Positions 23,601 to 35,444 of a stretch of 64,000 bases of DNA are shown piece after piece; position 1 is the first letter of the stretch, and each line of letters opens with the position of its first letter. The notes under the pieces were generated by a model that had not been told where the DNA came from, ran no database searches, and saw only the letters and a program-made list of their open reading frames with translations. The translations under genes and the position numbers were made by a program. This stretch comes from Anaeramoeba flamelloides (Eukaryota > Metamonada > Anaeramoebidae). Where the stretch lies: contig JANTQA010000042.1 of the NCBI GenBank assembly GCA_027625915.1, positions 1,748,001 through 1,812,000 of the forward strand, read 5' to 3'.

Positions 23601-25763
23601 CTTGGCACTATGTGGTAATTGACTACTTCTGATGGCACTGGACGGAAATTTATGGTTAGGTTTTTGAGTATTTAAAAGATTTTAGTAAAAGTAATGATTT
23701 TACACATTTTTTTTGAATTACAAAAAAAACTTCGGAACTATATGGTACTCGAACGCACTTAGATAATGACTAAATTTTTGTTTAGAAATTCCAATTAAGA
23801 GTCATGAATTACTTTATCATTAACTAATGATCTGATAAAGATGTTTTCGTTATTTATAATTACATCAAAGATATTTTTCTTTTAAGTCTTTTGTAATTTG
23901 AATTAATTCTTTAATCCAAATTTTTCGATTTTTTCTTTAGAAAAGTAAGTTACAAAAAAAAAAAAATTCTTATTAACCTTTATTATTGAAAGTCCAGCCA
24001 TAAAAAAATCATTAATCCTCCTTCATAAAATAATGATTCACTTTTTTTTTTTAAGGAATATTTGATTTTTTGAAAAATTTTCTCTGTTTTATGAGAAAAA
24101 TTATACCATTCTTTATCATTTTCAAAATTTTTGTTTTGATGATAAGTCAGTACATTGAAAAAATACTTTTTGGAATGGGAAAAACAACTTTTTCAAAGTT
24201 TTTATGAGTACATAATACTAATTAATAAATAATCCAACATCTGATGTATGAATTATCAATCTCTAAAAATACACAATTGAAAACGAAGCAAATTTTTGAA
24301 AAAAAGCCACGAAAGAGTACACTTCCAATTTCCAATTTGAATGGTTACAATATATAATTTTTGAAAACAGCTATTATAGTTTTGAGGTTTCAGTCTTTTG
24401 ATCTTTTTTAGATCTCCAAGATTTATTTTTTTCTTTTTATACCATTTTTCAAATGAGCTAATTTTATCTAAAGAATCTTAAAAACTAATTTTTTGCCAAA
24501 GATAGAGGCATATAAAATAGCCACAAAATGTAATAAATTGAATTAAATGGATTTTTTACTGAATTAAACCATTTTTTAGAATTGATGAAATTTTGACATT
24601 TGGAAATTGAAAATATAAAACAAGAAATAATTTATTTTTTTCAAATTGAGAACTGTTTTTTATAACTTATTTTTCTTCCTTGAATTTTGTTGAAGAGATC
24701 CTTTGAACTTTTTTTTTTGTTATTTGATTTTTTTTTTGATTGAGATACTCTTGTCAAAATTTTTCTTTTTTTTTTAATTGCAATTTTTATAAATGAGTAT
24801 ATTATCGAAATTTTTTTTTTTTTAGGTTCTATATGGATTTTTGTCGGAGAAAACTGTTAATTTTTCTTGTTGATTCTTATAGTTTTTAAGAAACTTTATA
24901 TTGTTTTTTCTCAATTCAAGGTCCAATGATTTTTTTTATATATTGTTATTTTGAGTTGTTTCAAGTAAAAGTAGCCAAATTTAACAATGTCATATTTTGC
25001 ACAGAAAACTCCTTGAACAAGCCCTAAAAACTTGTTAAGTAACTAGTCCCTTTATATGAGAACTCTCAGAAACCCATATGTTGTTTCATTTTTGTTTATT
25101 TATAGTTTCTTTAATCATTTAATTCCAAAGCCATTTCGCAATAAGAAAACTTCTTTAAAATTCAAAACAATCAATCAATATTTTGGAAAAAGTTACAGAA
25201 GGAAAAATGACCAATTGTATGTTATTCAATTTTAATTTTTAATTGTGTTTGTGAAGAGCTATGACTCATTTTAGACTTCATACAAACAAAATATTTAGAT
25301 AACTCGGATCAAAAATTTTTTTTATATTATTCGAAAAAGATAGTCGCTTTTTGGTAGTTCCAAGTATTAAAGTTTTTAGGGTTGTTTTCACAAGATTTAA
25401 ATACTTAAAATTGAAACAAACTGTTTTCCTGACTCATTGTTCTTCCTCTAAATTTTGAAGACTTTTAACCCAAAGTAAAAAAAATTTACATAATTTGTTC
25501 AAAAAATTCACAAAATTGACCAAAATAATTTCAAATTAGAATTATATTTTTGTGAAGAAAATAATCAATAATATTCCCAAAAACAAAAAACGAATCCAGA
25601 TTTTAAACAAAACAAACCAATATTGTAATTTTTTTTCTCAAAATACACTTTTCATTTTTTCTTATTTTTGTTTTTATTTTCAAAAAATTCCAAATCTTTT
25701 CTTCACAAACGGACTTTTTCATTAACTAAACTGATCTTAAGCTCTCACTTCCAAAATCAGTCA

Positions 25764-26680
25764 ATGACAAGTTCATCATTTATTCAGTTTGATTATTTAA
25801 AATTTCGATCTCTATTAAATTTTAATTTGAATCGAAAGAATGAACTACCACAAATTGATTCTTCATCAAGCAGCCCATACGAATTTTCTTTTGATTCAAA
25901 TAATTATTTTCAAGAAGCGTCAACGAATTATTTTTCATTGCTACCCGACGAAAGTAATTGATTTTAGTTGCATAACTTTTTCTTTTTCTTTTTCATGATC
26001 TTTTTTCTTTTCTTTTTCGAAACAAAACCATCAAAGCCCTTTGAGCTACGCACTCTCGTAAATCTTTTTCATTTCAAAGATCTTGGTTAATATTTTCAAA
26101 TAATTTCGATCTTTTCGAGATGATAAAAATTGTCTCTCCTTCGATATTTATTTTGCTTTAAAAGATCTGTTATTAATTAGTTAAAGTGCTTTTAAAAAAG
26201 CATTACAAAAAAGTTTTTAGAACTATCCCTGAAACAGTCAACAAACTCCAGTAGGTCGTTTTTCCAGACATTATTGAAAATTTTTTTTATCCGTTTTTTT
26301 TAAAAACGATTAATTCTACAAACTGCAATATTCGATCTGAAACGAATCAATACTTTTGTGTTTGAATAACTCAACACAATTTTAATGTTTAAACAAAAAC
26401 ATCAAGAAAATCCTAATTTATGATAATTAAGGTGGTACGTTCCAAACGAATTCTTCCGAACATACATTATAAAAATTCCCCTTTGAATTTTTTTTTTTAA
26501 GAAAGAAAATATTAAATAAATAAAACAAAAAGTTATTGGTTTGTGAGACAAAACCCCAAAAAGAGTTCATTAATTATTGTGTTTTTTTTTTATTTAAAGT
26601 TTCTGGGTTGATTTTAATTCTTTCAATTTTTTTTTCTTTTAGTCAACTTTTCGAATTGGATTGAAAGAAAGGCTCAAATT

Positions 26681-26719
<39 letters not shown>

Positions 26720-29700
26720 TTGACAATAACTTTTTTATTTGAAACAAAAGTAGATTATGGTTATGGATTTCTTCTTCACTTCCTTTTTTTTGGGTTATCC
26801 AATTTTATCCCACTTTTTTTCTTGTTGATTAAAAAAAAAAGTAAAACAAGAGACAAGAAAACAAATGAAAAAATAAAATAACAAAATGAGCATCTTGTCT
26901 TTTTACAATTAATTTTCGAAAAAAAAGGAAAAGAAACTGAATTACTCAACAATAAAAGCTCTAGATGCTAAAATTTAAATAACTAACAAATCATTTTTTT
27001 TGAAAATTCTTGGCAAATTTCAGTATCACAAAAAGAATGTTCACTCAAAATATGTAAAGCTATTTCGAGACTCATTTGTAATCACTTTTTAAAGAAATTG
27101 TAAATAATCTCAAGATTCTATAGCATCTTTTCAAATATAAATTACAATCTTGAGATTCTATTTTTTAGCATCTTTTGGACTAATCTGTAAATGAAATGTA
27201 AAAAAAAAGTTCAAATTATTAGAATTGAAAAGCAAACCAAAATATAGATACAATGATTCAAATTCTTGAAATAGTAGGAAATAAACTGTTAATTGTTTTC
27301 TTTTATACTGGTAGGTAATATGGATAATTATAATCAATTTTAATTATAAGAACTTAAAAAAAAAAACAATGAAAAATTGATTATATCTGTTTTAAAAAAG
27401 TGAGAACTCCAAGTTTTAAAAAGTGTTGTTCAGACTAAATCAAGTTTTTGAATCAGACATCCTGAGTATCAACTGATAAAACTTTTAGCCGGCACTTATT
27501 TAAAACAACTATATTATTCAAGTTCTCTTTTCTTTTTTTTATTGATTTCTTCAAGTTAATTGCAAAATTTAACAAAATAATCTTTGTCGAAAAAAAAGAA
27601 TATAAAAGTTAGCAAACGAACAAACCAAATAGTTTTTAAAAACACTTTGTAAAATGTTTAGTCCTCACTCTTTTTAAAATTGTTGTAAAAGGAGAATTAA
27701 ACAAAATTAAAATATTTTCGAAATCAACATAAAATTTGGAAATATAGATAAGGCATAAAAGCTATATAAAAAAAAGAAAAGTTAAAGAATTTTTTTGACA
27801 CAATAATTAAAAATTCCCAATTTAGAGAAAAAAAGCAAAAAATTAACAACTTATCGAAGAAAAAATGTGTTGAAATCTAAAATAAAAGAATTTTTTAAAA
27901 AAAGGTGTTTTACCTTCAAAAATTAAATTCTCAAGAAGAAAGAGAAATTTCCATTAGATCAAAGTGATTGATTAAAAAACAACAAACGATTCAATTTTAT
28001 TGTTAGAATTTCTCTAGAATGTAAACTTAAGAAAAGAAGAAGAACAAAAAATATATAAAAAGCTTATCAAACAACCATTCTTTAATTTTTGATTGTATGA
28101 TTCTGATATTGAAAAAAGCTTATAAAAAATATCCACTTCCTTTCATATTGCAGATACTTTTGAAAATTGTTTAGCTGATGACAACCAAATATAGAATATC
28201 AATGAAGGGTTGATAGTATCTAAAGTATTTTATTTTCATAGCAATATGTGATGTTAGCAAAGATCAATTGAGAAACGATGAATTTACCTGAAGTTGTTAT
28301 TTGAGTTGATGAAAAGGAAAGATTAATTTGACAATCAAATCAGACCAAAATTCAATAATTTTTTTGATCTTATCTTGATGTATTTTTGTTGTTTATTTTT
28401 TTTATTTTAAAAAAACAAATTGTTTTGAAGATTAATTTATTGTTCAACAGAAATTTACCATCTTCTAAATGGGGATCTTCAATAAAAACTCGATTGATGT
28501 AATGACTTTGTAATTCTGAAAAACTCCAAAAATTGAATAAAAAAAAAAAATATTCGGTTAAAGAAATGATCTTTTTTTTTCACCCCAAAAATGGGTAACT
28601 CAAATAACTTTTTCGGTAGAATTGACTTTTTCGCGATAAAATATTATTTCGCGAAAAAGTAAATTATTGGGCAAAATAATTGACATTTAAACGAAATAAT
28701 TACATTACCTTGTATTCTCGACTTTTAGATGAAAAAGTCTAATATATTTTTTTTTTGTTTAGTTTTATTGTTTTTTGAATTTTTTAGGTACAAATTTTAT
28801 CCAAATTCAACAATTTTAGAGATTATCAAAAAATATATACAATGATAAAAAATACTGATATTGTAAAAAAAACATATTTAAATTCAAATATTTTCTTAAC
28901 CAAAATATCAAAAAATTTATTTTTTATTCCCATCCTTATTAATATTTTTAATTAAAATTTTTTTGATAAAAAAAAAAAAAAAAAAACAAAAAACAATAAA
29001 TAGTTCTTTTCCAAATTTTTTCAAATTTAGATAAACCAGTATATTTGGGATTATGCTCTTGTGTAAATAGACAATTTAACCGAGTGGCTGATGATTGGAT
29101 CTTATGGAAAAAATTCTTACAACAAAATTGTAAATTATTAGATTTTGAAGAAATTCAAGTAAATTATTTCCGTCCAACACAACTAGTAGGAAGAATGGGT
29201 CTTGTAGAATATTTTTCAGAAGAGCCTAAACAGCAACCCCTACTTCTTCAGAAACAGCAAAAAATAAAAGAACAGCAAGAACACTCTACATCATCAACAA
29301 AGATTAAAAAATTGGCCAAAAAAATAAGAAAAAACCCAAAAAAGCTTTTTGTTGAGCAAATTGAAAAGGTAATGAACGCCAAATCAGAATCATTTTCACA
29401 AAGGGAATATTTTAAAAAAAAGGAAACTGCGAAAAGAATTCAAAATATTGTGAATTCGCCACTTTCTATTTTCATTGTATATTCGATCATCTTCCCGTTC
29501 ACGATTTTATCACTGGGGCTAAAACTAGACAAAATAATGTTTGCCAACTTGCCATGGCTAATTTTGCTGACACCCTTTTTCTTGGCCTTATTGTATTCGA
29601 TATTTGCAATTTCTATACCTTTGCTTTTTTCAATATCAAAGCAAATTTTTTTAAAGGCATTTGTGGAATGTCTATCCTTATTTTTCCTGTTTATATTAAG

Positions 29701-30283
29701 TTTGGCCTTAAAGGCTGATCAAATCCTAATAACAAAATATAGTTATTCCACAATACCCTTGATTTTGTTATTGGCGGTTTCAATTTATTCATCATTAAAA
29801 TACTATAAAGAAAAATATGGGCACTTAAATAATTCAAATTCATTAAAGCAATACATAATCATGGAGGGGTCAAGATATTTTTATTCCAATTTATATTTGG
29901 CAATCTCTTTAATATCTTTTCTTTTATACGCTTTAAAATCAGATTTTAATCTCAAAATATCTTGGATAATCATTTTCTTCCCCTTGTTCCTCGGGGAATT
30001 CATCTCGTTAGTTGGGCTATTCATCTCATTCGTTTCGCTTTTCGTCTGCTTCCCAATATTTGGCGGATCAGTTTTAGTTTGCTTGATAGCATTCTTTTTT
30101 GGTATACCTTTTACATTTACGTTTTTTTTAACTTATTTAAATGTTTCAAAATTGAAATTACTTAGTTGGCGGTTTATTTTACTCCCAGCTTTAATACCTT
30201 CCTTTCTGTTTTTTATTTTTCTTGGCTGTGTGCTTTACAGAAGAATTAAAAAAAAAAAATATAACAATTTTGTGAATATTTAA
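25764..30283 (+). CDS. F-box and TMEM185-like multipass membrane protein
   Basis: Exon 1 (25764-25953) starts at ATG (MTSSSFIQFDYL) and ends in LLPDE, phase 1. Exon 2 (29031-30283) joins in frame, giving 480 residues. LPDE...LGLCSCVNRQFNRVADDW-ILWKKFL is an F-box signature, but about eight residues of helix 1 are missing, so a microexon probably hides in the 3.1-kb intron. After a basic linker come several membrane spans with a thrice-repeated pattern: LKLDKIMFANLPWLILLTPF, LKADQILITKYSYSTIPLIL, LKSDFNLKISWIIIFFPLFL. This LK-D-(x)n-SW-xx-F-PL pattern is typical of the TMEM185A (fragile-X-F) family. F-box proteins recruit substrates to SCF ubiquitin ligases through Skp1; the fusion suggests a membrane-anchored adaptor, which is inference. 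The tail is Lys-rich and cytosolic or lumenal side is not evident. Confidence 0.78.
26488..27355 (+). repeat. Dispersed repeat A, copy 2
   Basis: Second copy of the block at 3744-4590, on the same strand and again within an intron. It differs mainly in homopolymer length (a T run of more than 35 bases near 26683) and scattered substitutions. Confidence 0.8.
28625..28663. repeat. CG-containing hairpin
   Basis: CTTTTTCGCGA and TCGCGAAAAAG form a perfect 11-base stem around a 14-base AT loop. Such CGCG sites are rare in this sequence. It lies in the F-box gene intron about 370 bases before exon 2. Confidence 0.7.
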
Positions 30284-31069
30284 TTACAATTTTTTTTGTT
30301 GTTCTTTTTTTTTAATTAAAAAAAAGTCCGACTTCTTATAAATATATTTAAATTAAATTTTAATATTATTTTATTGTTTTTTTTTGTTTTTTTTTCTTTT
30401 TTTGGAATCTTTTGAAAATTGTGAAAAGTATAATTTTCTTTTTTTTGATTTGGAGAATATCTTATTTTTTTTTTATTTAATAGCGATTAAGTTCAAAAAA
30501 AAAATTAATTTTTTAGATTTCAAAAGATTAATTTACAAATATTACGAAATATGTGTACCAAGCAAATTTCCAAAGTTTTGGAATGGGTTAACATAATGTA
30601 GAGAATAACAATAATAAACTCCCCTTTCAAAATCATTGGCCCATTAAAAATCAAATTTTAAAGAAAAATATTTTTAATAATTGAAATTATCTATTATAAT
30701 ATAAAATATTCTATTTTAATATTCAGTTCTATTCTCAAGAGATATTTATTTTTTGTCTAAAAATAAAAGAAGAAAAAATAAAAAAAACTGTTAAAAAAAA
30801 TTGGGATATTTATTTTGAAAGAAGTAATATATAAGAAATAGAAAATTTAAAAAATGAATAAAACCCATTTATCGATTCTCCTTCCATTTGAATAACTAAA
30901 TCTAATCTTTTTTTCATATTTGAAACAAAATTTTTTCATTAATTCATCTGTTACTTCTTTCCAATTTTTCATTTTCATTTTCCAAAGAAAAAACACTGTT
31001 GAAAAAATAAAAAAGAGAAAAAATGATTTATTTGCAAATTTTTCATTGTGAGAGGAAAAACTCCAAAAC

Positions 31070-31760
31070 GATACTTAATCAATTCAAAATTCAAATGTAA
31101 GATGGGCCCTTTATTATAAAATTTAGTTTACAATTCCATTCAAGTTTGAAAATAATTTTGATTTTGTAAAATATCAAAATCATTTTTTCATCTTTTATTT
31201 TTTTGTTTTCCTTTTATTTTTTGAATTACATAACGGTTTTCGTTTTATCAAAATATTTATTGAACAGTTGATATTAGGTTAAAGTTAACTTCTTCAAAAT
31301 AGAAGAACTCAAACAAAATTAATTGATGTTATCTAGTCATTTTATTGATCAATAATTCCTAATAGAATTTCATCAAATTTAGCAATGTATTAATTTGCTT
31401 TGTTCGATCAAAAATTTTTTTCAACCATTGATATTAGGTTAAAGCCAAGTTGTTCCAAATAGAAGAACTCAAATAAAATTAGTTTGGTAGTATCTAACCT
31501 TTGATCGATCAATAATCCTAATAGAATTTCAACAAATTTCCTAATGTATTTTTTTATTTAGGTTGCTCCAAAATTTTTAATACACCCTTGATTTATTGTT
31601 ATTGATAATTATTTATTTTTTGGTTCATAAGTATTGAAATTTATAAACAAATTGATAATATTTTTCCATTAGTGAATGGTTCTAATTTGGTATTGCTTCA
31701 ACGATAAATTAAATAAGATTTTATTTTTCAAAAATTGAATTTTGGCCGGGTTAAAAATTT
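31070..31760 (+). repeat. Repeat C with internal duplication
   Basis: The 5' half matches the other C copies. The stretch TTGATATTAGGTTAAAG...AGAAGAACTCAAA...GATCAATAAT occurs twice in a row (about 31267-31360 and 31425-31515), so this copy holds a tandem duplication of about 155 bp. The 3' end has the usual TTGAATTTTGG. Confidence 0.7.
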
Positions 31761-31789
31761 CAAATTTGAGTTTATTTTTTTCATTTTTT

Positions 31790-32090
31790 ATAATTTAATG
31801 ACAATAATTTGCATTTTAAAAACTTAATTTTTCATTTTTTGTCTTTTCTGTTTTGTTTTTATTCCATTTGTTTAATTATATAATTTGTTTTGTTTGATCT
31901 GGTAATTTTTTTAAAAATGGTAGATAGAAGGTTAATGTTGGTTTTGTTAAATCGATAAATCACCATAAAATTGCTCGATACACTTAATTGATTGATCAAT
32001 AACTGTTGGTGGAATTTTAACAAATTTTGGAATACTGAATTTTTTGTTCTACTAATTTCATCCATTTGGATAAACAGATTTTTTTTTTCA
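31790..32090 (+). repeat. Diverged repeat C fragment
   Basis: Order of motifs is as in repeat C: TTTGTCTTTTCTGTTTTG, a TAATTTGTTTTGTTTGATC block, GGTTAATGTTGG, then TTGATTGATCAATAACTG. The identity is clearly lower than among the main copies. Confidence 0.45.
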
Positions 32091-32800
32091 TTTTTTTAAT
32101 ATTTTTTCTGTTTTTTAGAATAAAAATGATTAATCATATAAAGTTTAGTACCGGGTAACTTAATTTTTTTTCCAATATTAATTTTGTGAAAATATAATTA
32201 TTTAGATTTAATTTTTATTATTTTTATTTTTGTAAGTTTTCAACCCTTTTAAAGTGGATTTTTGAAAAAAAAAAACAAAAAAAAGGTTTCAATTATACCA
32301 ATCAGTCTCACTTATTTTTTTTCACAAATATGTTTCAAAAAATGCGTTTTCAATAAATTTCAAAACATTATTTTCTTTTTCAAAAGACCAAATTTACCTA
32401 CAACCTAAAAAGAAAAAATTATAAAAAAAATCAAATCATCAAGATAAAAATTTACCTAAAATACTGAATAAAAATTTAAAAATTTCAGGTTATATGCATA
32501 AAAAAATATCTTTTAATTTGATTATTTTCAAAAATAAAATAATTTTAACCAAATCCCAATAATTCATTAGATTTATAATAATCCCAAGATTAAATGTATC
32601 AAGAGACTTTTAAATGATTTTTAAAATTTTTATATATTTTCAAACGAATAAAATTAATTCATTTACATATAAATCAAAAATAATTACAATTAATAACTAA
32701 TTATGAGAAAAGAAATCAATAAATATTTCTAAATACCCTATTTTAATAATAATAGTTTGTGTTTTACACCCTGGATAATTGAAAAAAAAAGTTACCATTT

Positions 32801-33310
32801 GGGAAAAAAAGGTTAAACACAGTTTTTAATTTCAGAGTGTTGAATAGATTAGGTAATGGTTTGGGGGGGGGAAGTTAAACGGTTTTTAATTGGTATCATT
32901 CCTAAGAATTAAAATTAAAATCAATTAATAAAAGAAAAAAAGTATGATTAAAGACAAAATCGAGAATTCAGCACAATAACAGTTTTTTTAACACTATCTT
33001 TTGGTTAGGTTTTTTTTTTGATGGATCAATTAGTTAAAAATTCGTTCAAAAAATTGACTATTTTTAGAGATCTCCAAAACTACACTTAATTTTTCAATAT
33101 GAAAGTAGATTTAATTTTTAGTTGTTGATTCGATTAAAAATAATAAAATGGATTATTCTTTGAAATTTATTTATTTATTATTTTTATTGGTTTTAATTTT
33201 CGTTTTTAGAATGATACCAATTAAAAACCGTTTAACTTTTCCCCCCCAAACCATTACCTAATCTATTCAACACTCTGAAATTAAATAAACGGTGTTTTAA
33301 CCTTTTCTCA
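32801..33310. mobile_element. MITE with about 100-bp terminal inverted repeats
   Basis: The arm at 32801-32900 (ATTTCAGAGTGTTGAATAGA then TTAGGTAATGGTTTGG and a G run) is matched in reverse complement at 33210-33310, with few differences. The spacer of about 310 bp is non-coding. The G9/C7 runs in the arms are unique in the window. Confidence 0.8.
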
Positions 33311-33503
33311 TTAATTCATTACGTTTATCTAGTTTTTCAAATTCCAATATAAAACGTAATATCTTACCTTTAACACTTTCTAAAATAATGGGGAAATTGG
33401 AGGATTCTCGGTTTTTTGTTCCCCCCTTTTTAATATTTGTATTTTTTAATTATTTGATTCTTTAACAAAATTTATAAAAAAAAAGTTTAGAAATTCTAGA
33501 AGT

Positions 33504-33880
33504 GTCGTCAAATGACGCCAAGTGCCATAGAGTGTTGTAGAGTGCCTAGGGTTTCCAGAATTCAAAAGAATTAAGTAAAACCAAAAGATTAAACTCGATT
33601 CTTTTAAATTCTGGAAAAGCTAACGGTGTTTTTGTTTTAATGTTGGAAATAAAAAGAAAATTTCAACAATTTTTTTTTAATTTTAGAAATTAAAAAAAAG
33701 CTAAAGATTGTTTTTTTTTAATTCTTGTTTTTGTTTCGAAAATCTATCAATTTTCGTTAGGTTTTTTTTTCTTTTTGAAATAAACCGAAAATTTATTAAA
33801 ATTTTCTGTTTATTTCAAAAAGTAAAAAAAACCTAGAACACTTCACTAATCAAAACAAAAATTCAAAAAAACCTTGCGAA
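33504..33880. repeat. Repeat B, copy 4
   Basis: Begins near GTCGTCAAATGACGCCAAGT and contains AAAATCTATCAATTTTCGTT, ATAAACCGAAAATTTATTAA and CCTAGAACACTTCAC. The central palindrome is the same as in copy 1. Confidence 0.65.
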
Positions 33881-34088
33881 AAGTTCCTCTGTTTTTTTTT
33901 TTTTTTTTGGATTATTTTGGGAATTTCCAATAATATAAATCTTACTGTATGTATTATTTAATCAGCAGTAATAAAAATATGTAATAATAATAATAATAAT
34001 TAAATATTATGTTTTTAAATCATATTGTAATTATTTTTTCATTTTATTAATATTAATTTTTCGAAAAAAATGAAAAAAATAAATAATT

Positions 34089-35444
34089 TTATTTATTTTT
34101 TTGTTGTTTCTCTTTTGAGAGCTGAAAAACTAAATCAAAAACAATTTTATATCCACCCTCATCCTTTTTAGCCCTAATTTCCAGATCACCGATCATATAA
34201 TCATCACATTCACCTTCTAATCTTTTTTTTATTAATAGGTCTTTTAGTTTTTTTTCGATTGTGCTATCGGTTTTGATATAGGAATTTAAACAATTTATCA
34301 ATTCAAAGCATATCCATACCTGGCGAGTGGGCATTTTTAACTTCTTTTTAATGTATGAAAGGTCTTTGTGCGTTATTGATGTTTTCTTGATCATCTCTTT
34401 CAAATTAAGAAATTTTTTAAAATGATAGGCTGTCCTTAATAATTGGTAACGTGGTGTTGGATCTTCTGCAGTGATTTCAAAGACTTTGTTGTTTTTTAAT
34501 CCGATTTTAAACATTTGAGAAATAAACTTAAAGCCTATCATGTGATCGTAGAATGGCCCAAACATAACAAAATGTGATACTCTCATTCTTTGCTTATTAC
34601 CTATCATATTAAAGTTATAAAAATTCAGAAACCCAAGAAGAGAAAAATAGTAGTCTTTTGGTTTTTGGTTGGTGAAATTTTCAATTTCCATTTCTTTTTC
34701 TTTTTCTTTTTCTTGTTCTTGTTCTTGTTCAATTTTTATTCCTTTTTCATTTTCATTTTCTTTTTCTTTTTCTTTTTCTTTTTCTTTTTTCATCTCTTTT
34801 CCTAATTCAATTTCAATGATTGCTTCTTTTTCTTTTTCTTTTTCTTTTCCTTTTTTTTCAATCTTTCTTGATTTGTATGATGGTAATTTTTCAAAAAGTA
34901 ATAAAAAGTGCCAACGTGGATCATTGATCGGTACTTTTTTGGTCCCATCAATAAACCACAAAATGAAGTGTTGGATATTTTGAATATACTGTCTTGCTTT
35001 TTCGTCTTTTAAAGAGCAATGATAAATAGCAAATTTTCTGTTTTTTGTTTCAAATTCATAAATACATTCGCCAGGCGGTACAAAATTCGATCTTCCCTCC
35101 ATTTCAATGTCACAAATATTATTAAATTCCTCAACACTTTTACAAATACTCTTTTCGTTTAAGTGTTTGAAAATTGATTGTTGTATTTGATAAGGTGTAC
35201 AATCCGTTTCAGACAAATTTTTTAAAATAAAATCAAAGTCATAATTTACAAAGCAATGACTACACGAAGGACTAAGGCTAAGATTAATCGTCAGATTCTG
35301 GTACCCAAAGATCGTTTCTTTAACTCCAAAAAAATTGTGTGTGTATTTTGGTTTAAAGCCGATATTTTTGCGATCTCGTTTAATGAATAAAGTGACACAG
35401 TCTGGTAGTGGATTTAAAAATTTTTGGTTTTGTGATTTATTCAT
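34089..35444 (-). CDS. HAT1: HAT1-type histone acetyltransferase homologue
   Basis: A single 451-residue frame begins with ATG. Type B HAT1 acetylates newly made histone H4 before deposition. The N-terminal domain shows YTHNFFGVKETIFGYQ (34-49), then HFILWFIDG (159-167) and DPRWHFLLLFEKL (175-187). The GNAT core continues with YYFSLLGFLNFYNF (265-278), RVSHFVMFGPF (288-298) and ITAEDPT (324-330), which holds the catalytic Glu-Asp pair. Between residues 190 and 262 a Lys/Glu-rich insert absent from other HAT1 proteins splits the core. The acetyl-CoA loop that reads QGQGHG in human HAT1 is YDHMIG here, so cofactor binding may be impaired. The human Glu in WFIE is Asp here. It may be an active divergent enzyme or a catalytically weakened paralogue. 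No intron is needed. Confidence 0.88.
   Translation of the reverse strand: MNKSQNQKFLNPLPDCVTLFIKRDRKNIGFKPKYTHNFFGVKETIFGYQNLTINLSLSPSCSHCFVNYDFDFILKNLSETDCTPYQIQQSIFKHLNEKSICKSVEEFNNICDIEMEGRSNFVPPGECIYEFETKNRKFAIYHCSLKDEKARQYIQNIQHFILWFIDGTKKVPINDPRWHFLLLFEKLPSYKSRKIEKKGKEKEKEKEAIIEIELGKEMKKEKEKEKEKENENEKGIKIEQEQEQEKEKEKEMEIENFTNQKPKDYYFSLLGFLNFYNFNMIGNKQRMRVSHFVMFGPFYDHMIGFKFISQMFKIGLKNNKVFEITAEDPTPRYQLLRTAYHFKKFLNLKEMIKKTSITHKDLSYIKKKLKMPTRQVWICFELINCLNSYIKTDSTIEKKLKDLLIKKRLEGECDDYMIGDLEIRAKKDEGGYKIVFDLVFQLSKEKQQKNK

Larger units (their letters stand above)
19828..25763. other. Repeat-rich intergenic region
   Basis: No host gene is supported. The region carries a LINE-like 3' end, a split copy of repeat B with an insertion, and another repeat B copy, listed separately. 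A pair of similar blocks at about 21990-22075 and 23985-24060 (AGTTCAGTTATAAAAAATCC and AGTCCAGCCATAAAAAAATC) marks a further low-copy repeat. The rest is AT-rich without recognised structure. Confidence 0.55.
30284..34088. other. Repeat-rich intergenic region
   Basis: No gene is supported between the convergent F-box and HAT1-like genes. It contains repeat C copies, a MITE with 100-bp arms and a repeat B copy, listed separately. Confidence 0.6.

Noticed and set aside
28150-28195. Candidate missing F-box exon after TTGCAG
   Set aside because: In the phase required by exon 1 it reads NTFENCLADDNQI and stops, and it has no donor; it does not resemble helix 1 of an F-box.
34590-34983. Ser/Phe-rich open frames on the plus strand
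   Set aside because: They are the antisense reading of the Lys/Glu-coding insert of the HAT1-like gene.
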